36,614 nucleotides of DNA. Source: an uncultured Pelagibacteraceae bacterium (GTDB lineage Bacteria > Pseudomonadota > Alphaproteobacteria > Pelagibacterales > Pelagibacteraceae). Location: the NCBI GenBank assembly GCA_902552705.1, contig CACDHZ010000009.1:1-36614 (forward strand). Direction: 5' to 3'. Position 1 is the first letter of the stretch; each line of letters begins with the position of its first letter. The translations under genes were made by a program, and so were the position numbers. Below the pieces are notes generated by a model. That model saw only the letters and a program-made list of their open reading frames with translations. It did no database searches and was not told the origin of the DNA. Positions 10,220-19,386 of the stretch are shown piece by piece.

Positions 10220-11127
10220 TGCAGATTGAAGAAATCAAAGAATTTTCAAAAGGACTTAAAAGTCAATTTTATTTTAATTATGATTTAAAAAAATTAAATT
10301 GGTTTAATATTGGTGGAAAGACCAAGATTTATTTTAAAGCAGAATCTTTGATAGACTTAGCATCATTTTTAAAAAAATTTGGTAACAAATTTAAAATTTT
10401 CGTATTAGGAGCAGGCTCGAATACTCTCATTACTGATAAGATATTTGATGGAGTAGTTATAAAACTAAGTAAAAATTTTTCTAATGTTTCTGTTTTACCT
10501 AATGGCATTATTGTTGCAGGTAGTGCTTGTGCAGATAAAAAATTATCAGAATATGCTTTAGAAAATGAAATAGGAGGTTTTGAATTTTTGTCATGTATCC
10601 CAGGAACAGTTGGTGGTGGTTTAAGAATGAATGCTGGATGTTTTAATAGAGAATTTAAAGATATTCTAATTTCAATTCAGGCAATTAATAGGGAAGGAAA
10701 TGTTACTACAATACCAGCTGACAGAGTTATATTTGATTATAGAAATAATGATCTCGCAGAAGATTTAATTTTTTTAAGTGCGTCTTTTAAAGGTCTAAAA
10801 AAAAGTAAAGATAAAATTAAAAAAGAAATTGAAGGATTAAAAAAGACTAAAGATAAATCTCAACCTAGTAGAATTAAAACTAGTGGGAGTACTTTTAAAA
10901 ATCCAATTGGTCAAACAAACAAAAAAGTTTGGGAATTAATCAAAGAGTCAGTGCCTTTGAATACAAGATTTGGTGATGCAGCCATTTCAGATAAACACTA
11001 TAATTTTTTTGTAAATAAGAATAATGCAACCTTTGATGATATGAATAAATTGATAGAGTTTGTTATGAAAAGTGTTGAAAAAAAAACTGGAGTTAAATTA
11101 GAAAAAGAAATTAAAATATTAGAATAA
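10219..11127 (+). CDS. murB: UDP-N-acetylenolpyruvoylglucosamine reductase MurB
   Basis: FAD-dependent, NADPH-using reductase that completes UDP-MurNAc. From the ATG at 10219 the product is 302 aa. Visible motifs: NWFNIGGKT at the amino end, the FAD-binding GAGSNTL, the CIPGTVGGGLRMNAG stretch, and SGSTFKNP with the serine usually credited as the proton donor. An earlier in-frame ATG at 10189 would overlap murC by 31 bases and is less likely than the TAATG start. The stop TAA overlaps the ddl ATG. Confidence 0.95.
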   Translation: MQIEEIKEFSKGLKSQFYFNYDLKKLNWFNIGGKTKIYFKAESLIDLASFLKKFGNKFKIFVLGAGSNTLITDKIFDGVVIKLSKNFSNVSVLPNGIIVAGSACADKKLSEYALENEIGGFEFLSCIPGTVGGGLRMNAGCFNREFKDILISIQAINREGNVTTIPADRVIFDYRNNDLAEDLIFLSASFKGLKKSKDKIKKEIEGLKKTKDKSQPSRIKTSGSTFKNPIGQTNKKVWELIKESVPLNTRFGDAAISDKHYNFFVNKNNATFDDMNKLIEFVMKSVEKKTGVKLEKEIKILE

Positions 11128-12044
11128 TGCTAAAAAAAAAAATTTTAATTCTTTGTGGTGGAATATCTAAAGAACGTTTAATCAGCCTAGATACAGGAAA
11201 ACAAGTTGCTAAAGAATTAAAAAAAAATCACTATAAAGTTCTTATATGTGAGCCAGATAAAGATTTATTTAGAAAAATTAAATTATTTAAACCAAATATC
11301 ATATTTAATGCATTACATGGTCAATTTGGAGAAGATGGTTATATTCAAACAATATTAGAGACTCAAAAAATTCCTTATACTCATTCTGGTGTTATAGCCT
11401 CATCAATAGCAATGGATAAAGAAATTTCGAAAAAAATTTTTTTAAAACATAAAATATTAACTCCAAAATACATTAAACTTGATCAAAAGAAAAATAAGAT
11501 AAATATTATCAAAAATATTGAAAAAAAATTAAAATTTCCAGTTGTAATTAAACCAATTAATGAAGGTTCCAGTGTTCATGTTTATATTTGTACCAAAAAT
11601 AATATAATTAAAAATTTAAGAAAATTAAAAATATATGATCAAATTTTAATTGAAAAGTTTATACCAGGTAGAGAAATTCAAGTTGCTATTATGGGTAGAA
11701 AAAAACTTGGTGCAATAGAATTAAAACCAAAAAGAAAATTTTATGATTATGAAGCGAAATATAATTCGAAAGCAAAAACACAGCATATTATACCAACTAA
11801 TTTAAGTAAAAAAAATTTAAAAAAAATTTTAGATATTGCTTATAAGGCTCATAAAATAATTGGGTGTAGAGGAGTCACAAGGTCTGATTTTAAATATTAT
11901 AATGGAAAGTTTTATTTGCTTGAAATTAATACCCAACCAGGTATGACAAAACTTTCTTTAGTACCAGAAATTGCTGCATATACAGGTATAACTTTTATAA
12001 AATTAATTGAATGGATTTTAAGAGATGCTTCAATTAATAGATAA
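11127..12044 (+). CDS. ddl: D-alanine:D-alanine ligase
   Basis: ATP-grasp ligase making the D-Ala-D-Ala dipeptide that the MurF half of the upstream fusion adds to the stem peptide. 305 aa, typical of the shorter DdlB type. Visible: the amino-terminal GGISKERLISL loop (family GGxSxERexSL), ALHGQFGEDG, VVIKPINEGSS, IEKFIPGREI, TRSDF and the carboxy-terminal LEINTQPGMT metal-binding segment. The start overlaps the murB stop as TAATG; the end overlaps ftsQ by 20 bases. Confidence 0.96.
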   Translation: MLKKKILILCGGISKERLISLDTGKQVAKELKKNHYKVLICEPDKDLFRKIKLFKPNIIFNALHGQFGEDGYIQTILETQKIPYTHSGVIASSIAMDKEISKKIFLKHKILTPKYIKLDQKKNKINIIKNIEKKLKFPVVIKPINEGSSVHVYICTKNNIIKNLRKLKIYDQILIEKFIPGREIQVAIMGRKKLGAIELKPKRKFYDYEAKYNSKAKTQHIIPTNLSKKNLKKILDIAYKAHKIIGCRGVTRSDFKYYNGKFYLLEINTQPGMTKLSLVPEIAAYTGITFIKLIEWILRDASINR

Positions 12045-12705
12045 AAAATATAAGATAACAATATATCTAATATTATTATTAATACTTAGTACTACTAGTG
12101 GAAAATTTATAGAAAACAAAAACAAATATTTATTTGTAGATAAAATAAAAGTAGATATCAGAGGACTTTCAAGTAAAGAAAATCAAAAAATTATAAATAA
12201 ATTAGATAATGTCTTATCCCAAAGTATTTTTAATATCGACAAACAAGAAATAAAAAAGATACTCGAAAAACATAATATTATTGAGGAATATGAGATTAAG
12301 AAAATTTATCCTTCAATTATTAATATAAATATTAAACCTACTAAATTTATTGCACGAATTTCTGATCAGCATCAATTATTAGTTGGCTCTAATGGAAAAA
12401 TTATAAAGAATCAAAAGTATGAAAAAAATTTACCGTATATATTTGGTAAATTTAAAACTAAAGATTTTTTAATTTTTAAAGAAAATGTTGAACGTTCAAG
12501 TTTTAATTTCTCAGAATTCAAAATGTTATATTTTTTTCCTCTGAATAGATGGGATATTATGACAACTGATGGTATTCTAATAAAATTACCTAAAGAGAAT
12601 TTAATAAAATCTCTTAATCTTGCTCATAAAATCATAAGTAAAGATTATTTAAAGAATAAAAATTTAATTGATTTACGAGCTAACAATCAATTAATTATAA
12701 AATGA
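12025..12705 (+). CDS. ftsQ: Division protein FtsQ
   Basis: Bitopic inner-membrane divisome protein linking early and late division proteins. 226 aa: a short cytoplasmic end, one membrane segment at about residues 11-27, then a POTRA-like domain (about 35-105, starting VDKIKVDIRG) and a beta domain with the family-like IMTTDGILIKLP near residue 180. Sequence conservation in this family is weak, so much of the confidence comes from topology and from the position between ddl and ftsA. It overlaps ddl by 20 bases and ftsA by 4 bases (ATGA). Confidence 0.88.
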   Translation: MLQLIDKKYKITIYLILLLILSTTSGKFIENKNKYLFVDKIKVDIRGLSSKENQKIINKLDNVLSQSIFNIDKQEIKKILEKHNIIEEYEIKKIYPSIININIKPTKFIARISDQHQLLVGSNGKIIKNQKYEKNLPYIFGKFKTKDFLIFKENVERSSFNFSEFKMLYFFPLNRWDIMTTDGILIKLPKENLIKSLNLAHKIISKDYLKNKNLIDLRANNQLIIK

Positions 12706-13814
12706 TGAATAACAAAAGTGTTCAAACATACTTTGATTGTGGTTATTCAAAAATAAGAGCTGGTGTCTTTACTGGAAATGAAAAAAAAGACGTATTTTAT
12801 AATGAAAGAAAATTATCACTAAATAATCCAAACTCACATAAAGAAATTCAAAATATAATCACATCACTTGAAAAAGAAACTAATAGATATATTGATAATA
12901 TAAATTTAATGATTGATAGTTCTAAAATTTTATCAATTGGATTATCGATTTCAAAAAAACTTGATGGTAATATACTTAAACATTCTGAAATAAAGTTTTT
13001 AATACAAGAGGCAAGACAACAAGTTTCAAAAAATTATAAAAATCAAAATATAATTCATATTATTATCAATAATTATAAAATAAATGGGATTGATTATTAC
13101 GATGTTGAAAATGAAATAAAATGTAATCTGATATCTATAGATATTCTTTTTATTTGTATACCTAATGACATAATTTATAGTTTTAAAAAAATTTTTTCAA
13201 ACTTTAATATCTTAATAAATCAAACTATTTGTTCATGTTATGCAAAATCAATAAATTATAAAAATAATTTAAATATAAGTGGCAAGGTATCATTTATTGA
13301 TATTGGATTTAATAAAACCTCAATAATCTCTTTTTATGATAAAAAAGTTCTCTCATTAGAAACTTTACCAATCGGAAGCAATCATATTACAAAAGATATT
13401 TCTAAAATTTTAAAAATAGATCTAGAAAATTCAGAGAATTTAAAGATTAATTTTTTAAAAGATCAAAAAATTTTAGATATGTATAATTTTTCTATCGAGA
13501 CAATTGAAAATATAATTTTTTCACGGATTGAGGAAATTTTGAAGTTATCAATTAGATCTATTAAATCAAATGCATTTAAATTTGATAAATTTAAAATAAT
13601 TTTAATAGGTGAAGGATCAAAAATATTAAATAATAGTTATAAAAATAAGATTTCAATTTTAAATGATGTAGATTTTATGGAAGAAAATACTGAAAACATT
13701 TGTCGATCAGGATTTCTATTAGGAATGGGCCTTAACAAACAAGAAGTTGTAGTAGTACCAAAAAAACAGATAAAACAGGGTTTTTTTGAGAAACTTTTCC
13801 ATCTTTTTAGGTAA
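12702..13814 (+). CDS. ftsA: Divergent division protein FtsA
   Basis: Actin-like ATPase that tethers FtsZ to the membrane. 370 aa, shorter than the usual 400-440. It has an actin-like phosphate-1 turn, FDCGYSKIRAGVF (the family norm is closer to DIGTTK), a phosphate-2 strand SFIDIGFNKTSI, and an adenosine-side GEGSKI. The carboxy end, QGFFEKLFHLFR, looks like the amphipathic membrane-targeting helix. The catalytic loops are quite divergent, and the shorter length suggests trimmed loops. It is the last gene of the dcw block; ftsZ, its partner and usual neighbour, does not follow. Confidence 0.85.
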   Translation: MMNNKSVQTYFDCGYSKIRAGVFTGNEKKDVFYNERKLSLNNPNSHKEIQNIITSLEKETNRYIDNINLMIDSSKILSIGLSISKKLDGNILKHSEIKFLIQEARQQVSKNYKNQNIIHIIINNYKINGIDYYDVENEIKCNLISIDILFICIPNDIIYSFKKIFSNFNILINQTICSCYAKSINYKNNLNISGKVSFIDIGFNKTSIISFYDKKVLSLETLPIGSNHITKDISKILKIDLENSENLKINFLKDQKILDMYNFSIETIENIIFSRIEEILKLSIRSIKSNAFKFDKFKIILIGEGSKILNNSYKNKISILNDVDFMEENTENICRSGFLLGMGLNKQEVVVVPKKQIKQGFFEKLFHLFR

Positions 13815-13846
13815 ATAAATTAGTATTTTCTTGTAACATTTCTTGT

Positions 13847-13876
13847 TTTTCTTAATTTAATTCAATTCCTTATAAG
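13847..13876 (+). promoter_or_regulatory. Possible lpxC promoter next to the start codon
   Basis: The 68-base gap between ftsA and lpxC has a TATAAG hexamer at 13871-13876, ending six bases before the lpxC ATG. The -35 region (about 13847-13854) is poor. If used, the mRNA would start at or next to the ATG. AT-rich DNA produces such hexamers often, so this is weak evidence alone. Confidence 0.3.
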
Positions 13877-13882
13877 TCCTTG

Positions 13883-14803
13883 ATGTCTATTTTGTGCCAA
13901 AAAACCATTAATAAAAATATTAACTTTGAAGGTGTGGGTCTTCATAGCGGTTTAAAGGCTAACTTAACAATTAAACCAGCGGAACCAAATACCGGTATAA
14001 TTTTTAAAAGAACAGATATTAAAAAAAATAATATAATAATTCCAAATGTTTTTAATGTTTCCAATGCGTTATTCTGCACTACAATATCTAATGAAAGTGG
14101 TGCTAGTGTTTCAACTATAGAACATTTAATGGGAGCATTATATGGAATGGGAATCGATAATGCTTTAATTGAAATAGATAATGTAGAAATACCAATTCTA
14201 GACGGTTCAGCAAAATTATTTGTTGAAGCTATAGCCGAAAGTGGAATTAAAAATAGTGAAACTCCGATTAAGATAATTAAAATTGAAAAAAAAGTAGAAT
14301 TTAAAGATGAAAAAAAATCAATTTTTATTGAGCCAACTAAAATTAGTTTAGATATAGATTTTGAATTAAAGTATGAGAATTCTTTAATAGGCACTCAAAG
14401 AAATGTAATAAAAGTTTTTGAGGCTGATTTAACAGAAATTTACAATTCAAGAACGTTCTGTTTATTTGAAGATATTGATAAACTAAAAGATTTAGGATTG
14501 GCAAAGGGTGGAAATCTAGACAATGCAGTTGTCGTTAAAGATAATAAAATATTAAATAAAAATGGGCTTAGAAATAAAAAAGAGTTTGTAAACCACAAAA
14601 TTTTAGATTGTTTAGGAGACCTTTATCTAACTGGCCATAAGATTATTGGAAAAATAACATGTTCTCAAGGAGGCCATAAACTTACAAATCAACTTTTAAG
14701 AAAAGTTTTCTCAAATAAAGATAATTATTCGTTATTTGAAATTAAAGAAAAGAACCTTCCACATACATTTTTGAATAGAAAACAGCTAAAATCGATAGCT
14801 TAA
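13883..14803 (+). CDS. lpxC: UDP-3-O-acyl-GlcNAc deacetylase LpxC
   Basis: Zinc-dependent enzyme that commits UDP-acyl-GlcNAc to lipid A synthesis. 306 aa. Motifs: GVGLHSG at the amino end, TIEHLMGALYG with a zinc-ligand histidine, NAVVV, and the carboxy-terminal NHKILDCLGDLYLTGH with the remaining zinc ligands and HKLTNQ. The ATG at 13883 was chosen; a TTG directly in front of it would add only one residue. In many proteobacteria lpxC follows ftsZ in the dcw cluster; here it follows ftsA directly. It implies a Gram-negative envelope with lipid A. Confidence 0.96.
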   Translation: MSILCQKTINKNINFEGVGLHSGLKANLTIKPAEPNTGIIFKRTDIKKNNIIIPNVFNVSNALFCTTISNESGASVSTIEHLMGALYGMGIDNALIEIDNVEIPILDGSAKLFVEAIAESGIKNSETPIKIIKIEKKVEFKDEKKSIFIEPTKISLDIDFELKYENSLIGTQRNVIKVFEADLTEIYNSRTFCLFEDIDKLKDLGLAKGGNLDNAVVVKDNKILNKNGLRNKKEFVNHKILDCLGDLYLTGHKIIGKITCSQGGHKLTNQLLRKVFSNKDNYSLFEIKEKNLPHTFLNRKQLKSIA

Positions 14804-14840
14804 AACTGTAAATTTTCAGTAAAATTTGTTAAAAATTATT

Positions 14841-15677
14841 ATGAAGTTTTTAAATATAATAATTGTATTGTCTTTGTTAATTTTAAATTCCTGTTCAAAC
14901 GATTCTAAAATATCTGAAAATATAATTGAGAATGAAGATATAGAAACTGAAATGATAAAAGCTTATAATGAGGGATTAGAGGCTTTGAATTTAGGTGATG
15001 CAAATTATGCAGCAAAAAAATTTAATGAAGTAGAAATTTTATTCCCACAATCAATATGGGCTCCAAGAGCCTCACTTATGTCAGCTTACAGTTATTGGTC
15101 GCAACAATATTATAGTAATTCTATAGATGAACTTAAAAGATTTATTAAGTTATATTCGAGTAACGAAAATATAGATTATGCGTACTATCTTCTCGCAATA
15201 TGTTATTATGATAGTATAGTAGATGAAAAAAAAGATCTTCTACAATTACTTAAATCTAAAGAATATTTTGAGATACTTATAAGTGAATTTCCAAATACAG
15301 ATTATGCTTTAGATGCAAAATATAAGATAGAGTTAATTCGAGATTTTTTAGCTGCAAAAGAGTTATATATTGCTAGACATTATATTAAAAAAAAGAAATG
15401 GGTTGCTGCAATAAATAGATTAAAAAATATTGTTAATGATTATGATACAACAATATATATTGAAGAAGCTCTTCATAGACTAGTTGAAGTACACTATATA
15501 ATTGGACTTGAAAGTGAAGCAAAAAAATATGCAAAAACACTAGGTTATAATTACAATTCAAGTGAGTGGTACGAACAGACTTATCAAGTATTTAATAAAA
15601 AATACGAGCTAAGAAAAAATATTAAACAAAAAAGCAAAAAGAAAAAATTAATAGAGAGAATTAAATCTTTTTTTTAA
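14841..15677 (+). CDS. bamD: Outer-membrane assembly lipoprotein BamD
   Basis: Lipoprotein of the BAM complex, which inserts beta-barrel proteins in the outer membrane. 278 aa from the ATG at 14841; a TTG at 14826 in the same frame would spoil the signal peptide. Signal peptide with lipobox LNSC, lipidated Cys18, then tetratricopeptide-like helices (YNEGLEALNLGDANYAAKKF, then IWAPRASLMSAYSYW, then EFPNTDYALDAKYKIE), matching the usual BamD pattern. The carboxy end is lysine rich. Two bases separate the BamD coding end from the ligA ATG, so the two are probably cotranscribed. Confidence 0.88.
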   Translation: MKFLNIIIVLSLLILNSCSNDSKISENIIENEDIETEMIKAYNEGLEALNLGDANYAAKKFNEVEILFPQSIWAPRASLMSAYSYWSQQYYSNSIDELKRFIKLYSSNENIDYAYYLLAICYYDSIVDEKKDLLQLLKSKEYFEILISEFPNTDYALDAKYKIELIRDFLAAKELYIARHYIKKKKWVAAINRLKNIVNDYDTTIYIEEALHRLVEVHYIIGLESEAKKYAKTLGYNYNSSEWYEQTYQVFNKKYELRKNIKQKSKKKKLIERIKSFF

Positions 15678-15678
15678 A

Positions 15679-17709
15679 ATGCAAAATGAAAAAATTAAAA
15701 AAGATTATTTAGAAAAAATTAAAAGATTTAAAGACTATAACAGGAATTATTATCACAAAAGTAGACCCCTAGTTACTGACGCAGAATTTGATAGACTTAA
15801 AATTGAAATTCTAGATTTAGAAAAAAAATATAAATTTTTAAGTAGCTCTAATTCTCCATCAAAAATTGTTGGATTTAAACCATCTAAAAATTTTAAAAAG
15901 GTAGAACATAAGGTCCCAATGCTTTCCCTAGGAAATGCTTTTAGTGAGGAAGATTTATTAAATTTCGAAAAAAGAATTTTAAATTTTATATCGCAAAATA
16001 AAAATTTTGAAATTTTTTATAGTGCAGAACCAAAAATAGATGGGATATCAGCTTCACTAAATTATAAAAACGGAAAATTCACAACCGGATTATCTAGAGG
16101 TGATGGAAAAGAAGGCGAAGATATAACAGATAATCTTGCTACAATAAAAGATATTCCTAAAAATATTTTATCTAAAGATTTTCCTGAAGAAATCGACATT
16201 AGAGGTGAAGTTTTTATTCAAAATAGTGATTTTGAGAAATTAAAAGAAAAATTTGCAAATCCAAGAAATGCTGCTTCGGGTTCATTAAGACAAAAAAATT
16301 CAAAAGATACTAAAAAAATTCCTTTGAAATTTATTGCTTATACTTTTGGTTTTGAAAAGGGATTAAAGATTGAAAATCAGTTCGAGTACTTAAAAAAATT
16401 AAATGAATGGGGCTTTAAAACGAATCCTTTAAATAAATTGATAAAAGGAGTTAAAGATTTAATGATTAATTATTCCGAAATTGAAAAAAAAAGAGCAGAA
16501 TTAGATTTTGATATAGATGGTATAGTTTATAAAGTTAATAATTTTCATTTACAGAAAAGATTAGGAAATGTAGCTAACGCTCCAAGATGGGCTATAGCTC
16601 ATAAATTTTCATCAAATAAAGCAATTTCAAAAATTTTAAGTATAGAAATTCAAATTGGTAGGACAGGGGCATTGACGCCAGTTGCAAAGATAAAGCCTAT
16701 AAGTATTGGAGGTGTCTTGGTTTCTAATGCAACTCTGCATAATGAGGATGAAATTAATCGAAAAGACATAAGAGCAGGTGATACAGTAACAGTTGAAAGA
16801 GCTGGCGATGTAATACCCCATATACTTTCTGTTGATATTAAAAAAAGGCCTAAAAATAGTTTAAAATTTAAATTCCCAAACAAATGTCCATCTTGTGGAT
16901 CAAAAACTGTAAAAGAATTTAATATAATAACAAAAAAAAATGATGCAGTTAGAAGATGTACAAGTGAAGGCTATGAGTGTGAAAAAATTTCAATAGAAAA
17001 ATTGAAACATTTTGTTTCAAAAGAAGCTTTTAATATAGATGGATTTGGAAAAAAAATAGTTGAAAATTTTTGGAAACTAAAATTAATTCGATTGCCTCAA
17101 GATATTTTTCAATTAGATTTTAATAAAATCGAAAATTTAGATGGCTGGGGTAAACAATCGGTAGCTAATTTAAAGTACTCAATTGAACAAAAAAAAAATA
17201 TATCTTTGGATAGGTTTATTTATTCATTGGGAATAAGACATATAGGACTGGAAAATGCCAAACTTTTATCAAAATATTTTAAATCTTTTTCAAAATTCAA
17301 ATCATTGTCTGAAAATAACAAATATGATGAATTGCTGAATATAGACGGTATAGGTGAGACTCAAGTAAGTTCAGTACAAAATTTTTTTTCAAATAAGATT
17401 AACATGGATGTATTAGAAAAATTACAAAAAATATTAATCATTAAAAATACATTAATTGAAAAAAAAGGAGGATTATTAAACAATCAAAAATTTATGTTAA
17501 CTGGAAAACTTAGTGGCATTAGCAGGGCTGAGGCCAAATCTTTAATTGAAGAAAATTCAGGGACCACTATAAGTAGCGTTTCAAAAAAGTTGGATTATTT
17601 AATTGTTGGAGAAAAACCTACAAAAAAAAAAGTAGAAAGTGCTAAACAGCTTAAAATCAAAATATTAGACCAAGAGCAATTTTTAAAAATGCTAAATAAA
17701 ACTAGCTAA
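15679..17709 (+). CDS. ligA: NAD+-dependent DNA ligase LigA
   Basis: Seals nicks in replication and repair using NAD+. 676 aa, the standard length. Order: the amino-terminal Ia domain with YYHKSRPLVTDAEFD (NMN binding), the adenylation domain with the catalytic lysine in EPKIDG, OB fold, a four-cysteine zinc finger (CPSC ... CTSEGYEC), HhH repeats around 480-590, and a BRCT domain from about residue 598. The second zinc-finger cysteine pair is C-x6-C, one residue longer than the usual C-x5-C. The last 18 bases overlap the convergent aminopeptidase gene. Confidence 0.97.
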   Translation: MQNEKIKKDYLEKIKRFKDYNRNYYHKSRPLVTDAEFDRLKIEILDLEKKYKFLSSSNSPSKIVGFKPSKNFKKVEHKVPMLSLGNAFSEEDLLNFEKRILNFISQNKNFEIFYSAEPKIDGISASLNYKNGKFTTGLSRGDGKEGEDITDNLATIKDIPKNILSKDFPEEIDIRGEVFIQNSDFEKLKEKFANPRNAASGSLRQKNSKDTKKIPLKFIAYTFGFEKGLKIENQFEYLKKLNEWGFKTNPLNKLIKGVKDLMINYSEIEKKRAELDFDIDGIVYKVNNFHLQKRLGNVANAPRWAIAHKFSSNKAISKILSIEIQIGRTGALTPVAKIKPISIGGVLVSNATLHNEDEINRKDIRAGDTVTVERAGDVIPHILSVDIKKRPKNSLKFKFPNKCPSCGSKTVKEFNIITKKNDAVRRCTSEGYECEKISIEKLKHFVSKEAFNIDGFGKKIVENFWKLKLIRLPQDIFQLDFNKIENLDGWGKQSVANLKYSIEQKKNISLDRFIYSLGIRHIGLENAKLLSKYFKSFSKFKSLSENNKYDELLNIDGIGETQVSSVQNFFSNKINMDVLEKLQKILIIKNTLIEKKGGLLNNQKFMLTGKLSGISRAEAKSLIEENSGTTISSVSKKLDYLIVGEKPTKKKVESAKQLKIKILDQEQFLKMLNKTS

Positions 17710-19386
17710 CCATTTTCTTTCTTTTAATTTTAAATATTTTGAAAGTTTTGAATAAACATCCATATGATATTTAAATAGGTAGTTTTTTTCGATTTGAGTT
17801 AACATATTAAAATTTATTAAATCTTTCTCAATCGGAGCTAAAGTTAAATTTTCAAAAAATAGTTTATTACTCATTTTTTTTACAAACACTAAGTTTTCAA
17901 TTCTAATACCAAATTTATTTTTTTTATAATAACCAGGTTCGTTACTTAAAATCATTCCTTCTTTTATCTTAACTTTATTTATTTTTGATATTGATTGAGG
18001 TCCTTCATGAACATTTAAAAAAAAACCAACCCCATGACCTGTGCCATGGGCATAATCGAGATTACTTCTTTTTAAAAATTTTCTCGCTCTTACGTCAATT
18101 TTCGAACCTATGTTGTCTTTTTTTAAATCTGTATTAGCTACAGCAATATGTCCTTTAAGAACTTTAGTAAAAATGTTTTTAATATTTTGATTTACATTAG
18201 AAAAACAAATCGTTCTTGTTACATCTGTTGTTCCATATTTATACTGACCTCCAGAGTCACATAAAAAAATATCTTTATTTTTTATAATTTTGCAATTTTC
18301 TTTTTTAGCTCGATAGTGAACGATAGCTCCATTTTTACCAGAACCAGCTATTGTATCAAAGCTTGGATAGAGATAGCTTTTATTCATTTTTCTAAATTTT
18401 TCTAATTTATTTTGCGCCTGAACTTCAGAGATTTTATTTTTATTAATATTTTTTATCCAATAGATAAATTTTGTTAAAGCTGCACCATCTAATATATGTG
18501 TTTTAATCATATTGTTTATTTCAGTTTTATTTTTTATCGCTTTTAATAAATAAATAGGATCTTCTCTTTTGGTAATTTTAAACTTAGATTTTATTAGATT
18601 TTCAAAAAAAATTGAGCACGATTTGTTATCTATTATAAAGTTTTTGCCATCTAACAGTGAAATTTTTTTTGGAAATTCATTAATGTCAACAAATTGATTT
18701 AAATTAATATATTTTTCTTTAATAAGTTTTTTGCATTTTTGAATTTTACTTATCAAAAGTATTTTTTTTGTTTTACTAATAATTAGTCTAGAATTTGGCA
18801 TTGGACTATTTGGACCATCTTTGCCCCTGATATTCAAAATCCAAGCTACATTTTCTGGTGCACTTACAAATAAATAATCTGAATTATTTTTCTTTAAATA
18901 ATTAGATATTTTTTTTATTTTGGAAGCAGCACTTTCTCCAACAATTTTTTTATCTAATTTAAAAAAGGGATATGAGTCTTTAATATTTTGGCTTTTAATT
19001 TCATCAATTAAATTTTTATTTATTATTTTTATTTTATTATATTTTGAAAAAAACATATTTATTTGTTGATATGTAAATAATTTTGGATCGATACCTAAGG
19101 TTAAATTTTTAAATAAGTTACAATTAATTAATTTTTCATAGCCAATTATTTTAAAGTTTTTTCCAGACTCAATTTGACTTTGAATGGTATATCTTCCATC
19201 TGTAAATAAATAATTTCTTTTCTTTAAAATTATTGCGACACCTGCAGAACCACTGAAATTTGATATAATTTTTAGTCTATTTATTTTTGAATACTCGGTG
19301 AAATAATCATCATTTTTAGGAACAATATATCCATCAATGTTATGTTTCTTAAATTTATTTCTTAAAATTTGAATTTTTTTACTCAT
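17692..19386 (-). CDS. Xaa-Pro aminopeptidase, M24B family
   Basis: Metallopeptidase that removes an amino-terminal residue before proline. 564 aa, matching the long three-domain type: two creatinase-like amino-terminal domains (about 1-300) and a pita-bread catalytic domain. Metal ligands are recognisable: Asp in CDSGGQY, Asp in GTTDVTRT, His in GTGHGVGFF, Glu in SNEPGYY and Glu in RIENL. No signal peptide is seen, so it is probably cytoplasmic. It is downstream of and overlaps the helicase gene by four bases (likely one transcript) and overlaps ligA tail to tail by 18 bases. Confidence 0.9.
   Translation of the reverse strand: MSKKIQILRNKFKKHNIDGYIVPKNDDYFTEYSKINRLKIISNFSGSAGVAIILKKRNYLFTDGRYTIQSQIESGKNFKIIGYEKLINCNLFKNLTLGIDPKLFTYQQINMFFSKYNKIKIINKNLIDEIKSQNIKDSYPFFKLDKKIVGESAASKIKKISNYLKKNNSDYLFVSAPENVAWILNIRGKDGPNSPMPNSRLIISKTKKILLISKIQKCKKLIKEKYINLNQFVDINEFPKKISLLDGKNFIIDNKSCSIFFENLIKSKFKITKREDPIYLLKAIKNKTEINNMIKTHILDGAALTKFIYWIKNINKNKISEVQAQNKLEKFRKMNKSYLYPSFDTIAGSGKNGAIVHYRAKKENCKIIKNKDIFLCDSGGQYKYGTTDVTRTICFSNVNQNIKNIFTKVLKGHIAVANTDLKKDNIGSKIDVRARKFLKRSNLDYAHGTGHGVGFFLNVHEGPQSISKINKVKIKEGMILSNEPGYYKKNKFGIRIENLVFVKKMSNKLFFENLTLAPIEKDLINFNMLTQIEKNYLFKYHMDVYSKLSKYLKLKERKWLASFI

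Noticed and set aside
13880..13882. TTG start for lpxC
   Set aside because: It precedes an ATG directly and adds one residue; no evidence favours it.
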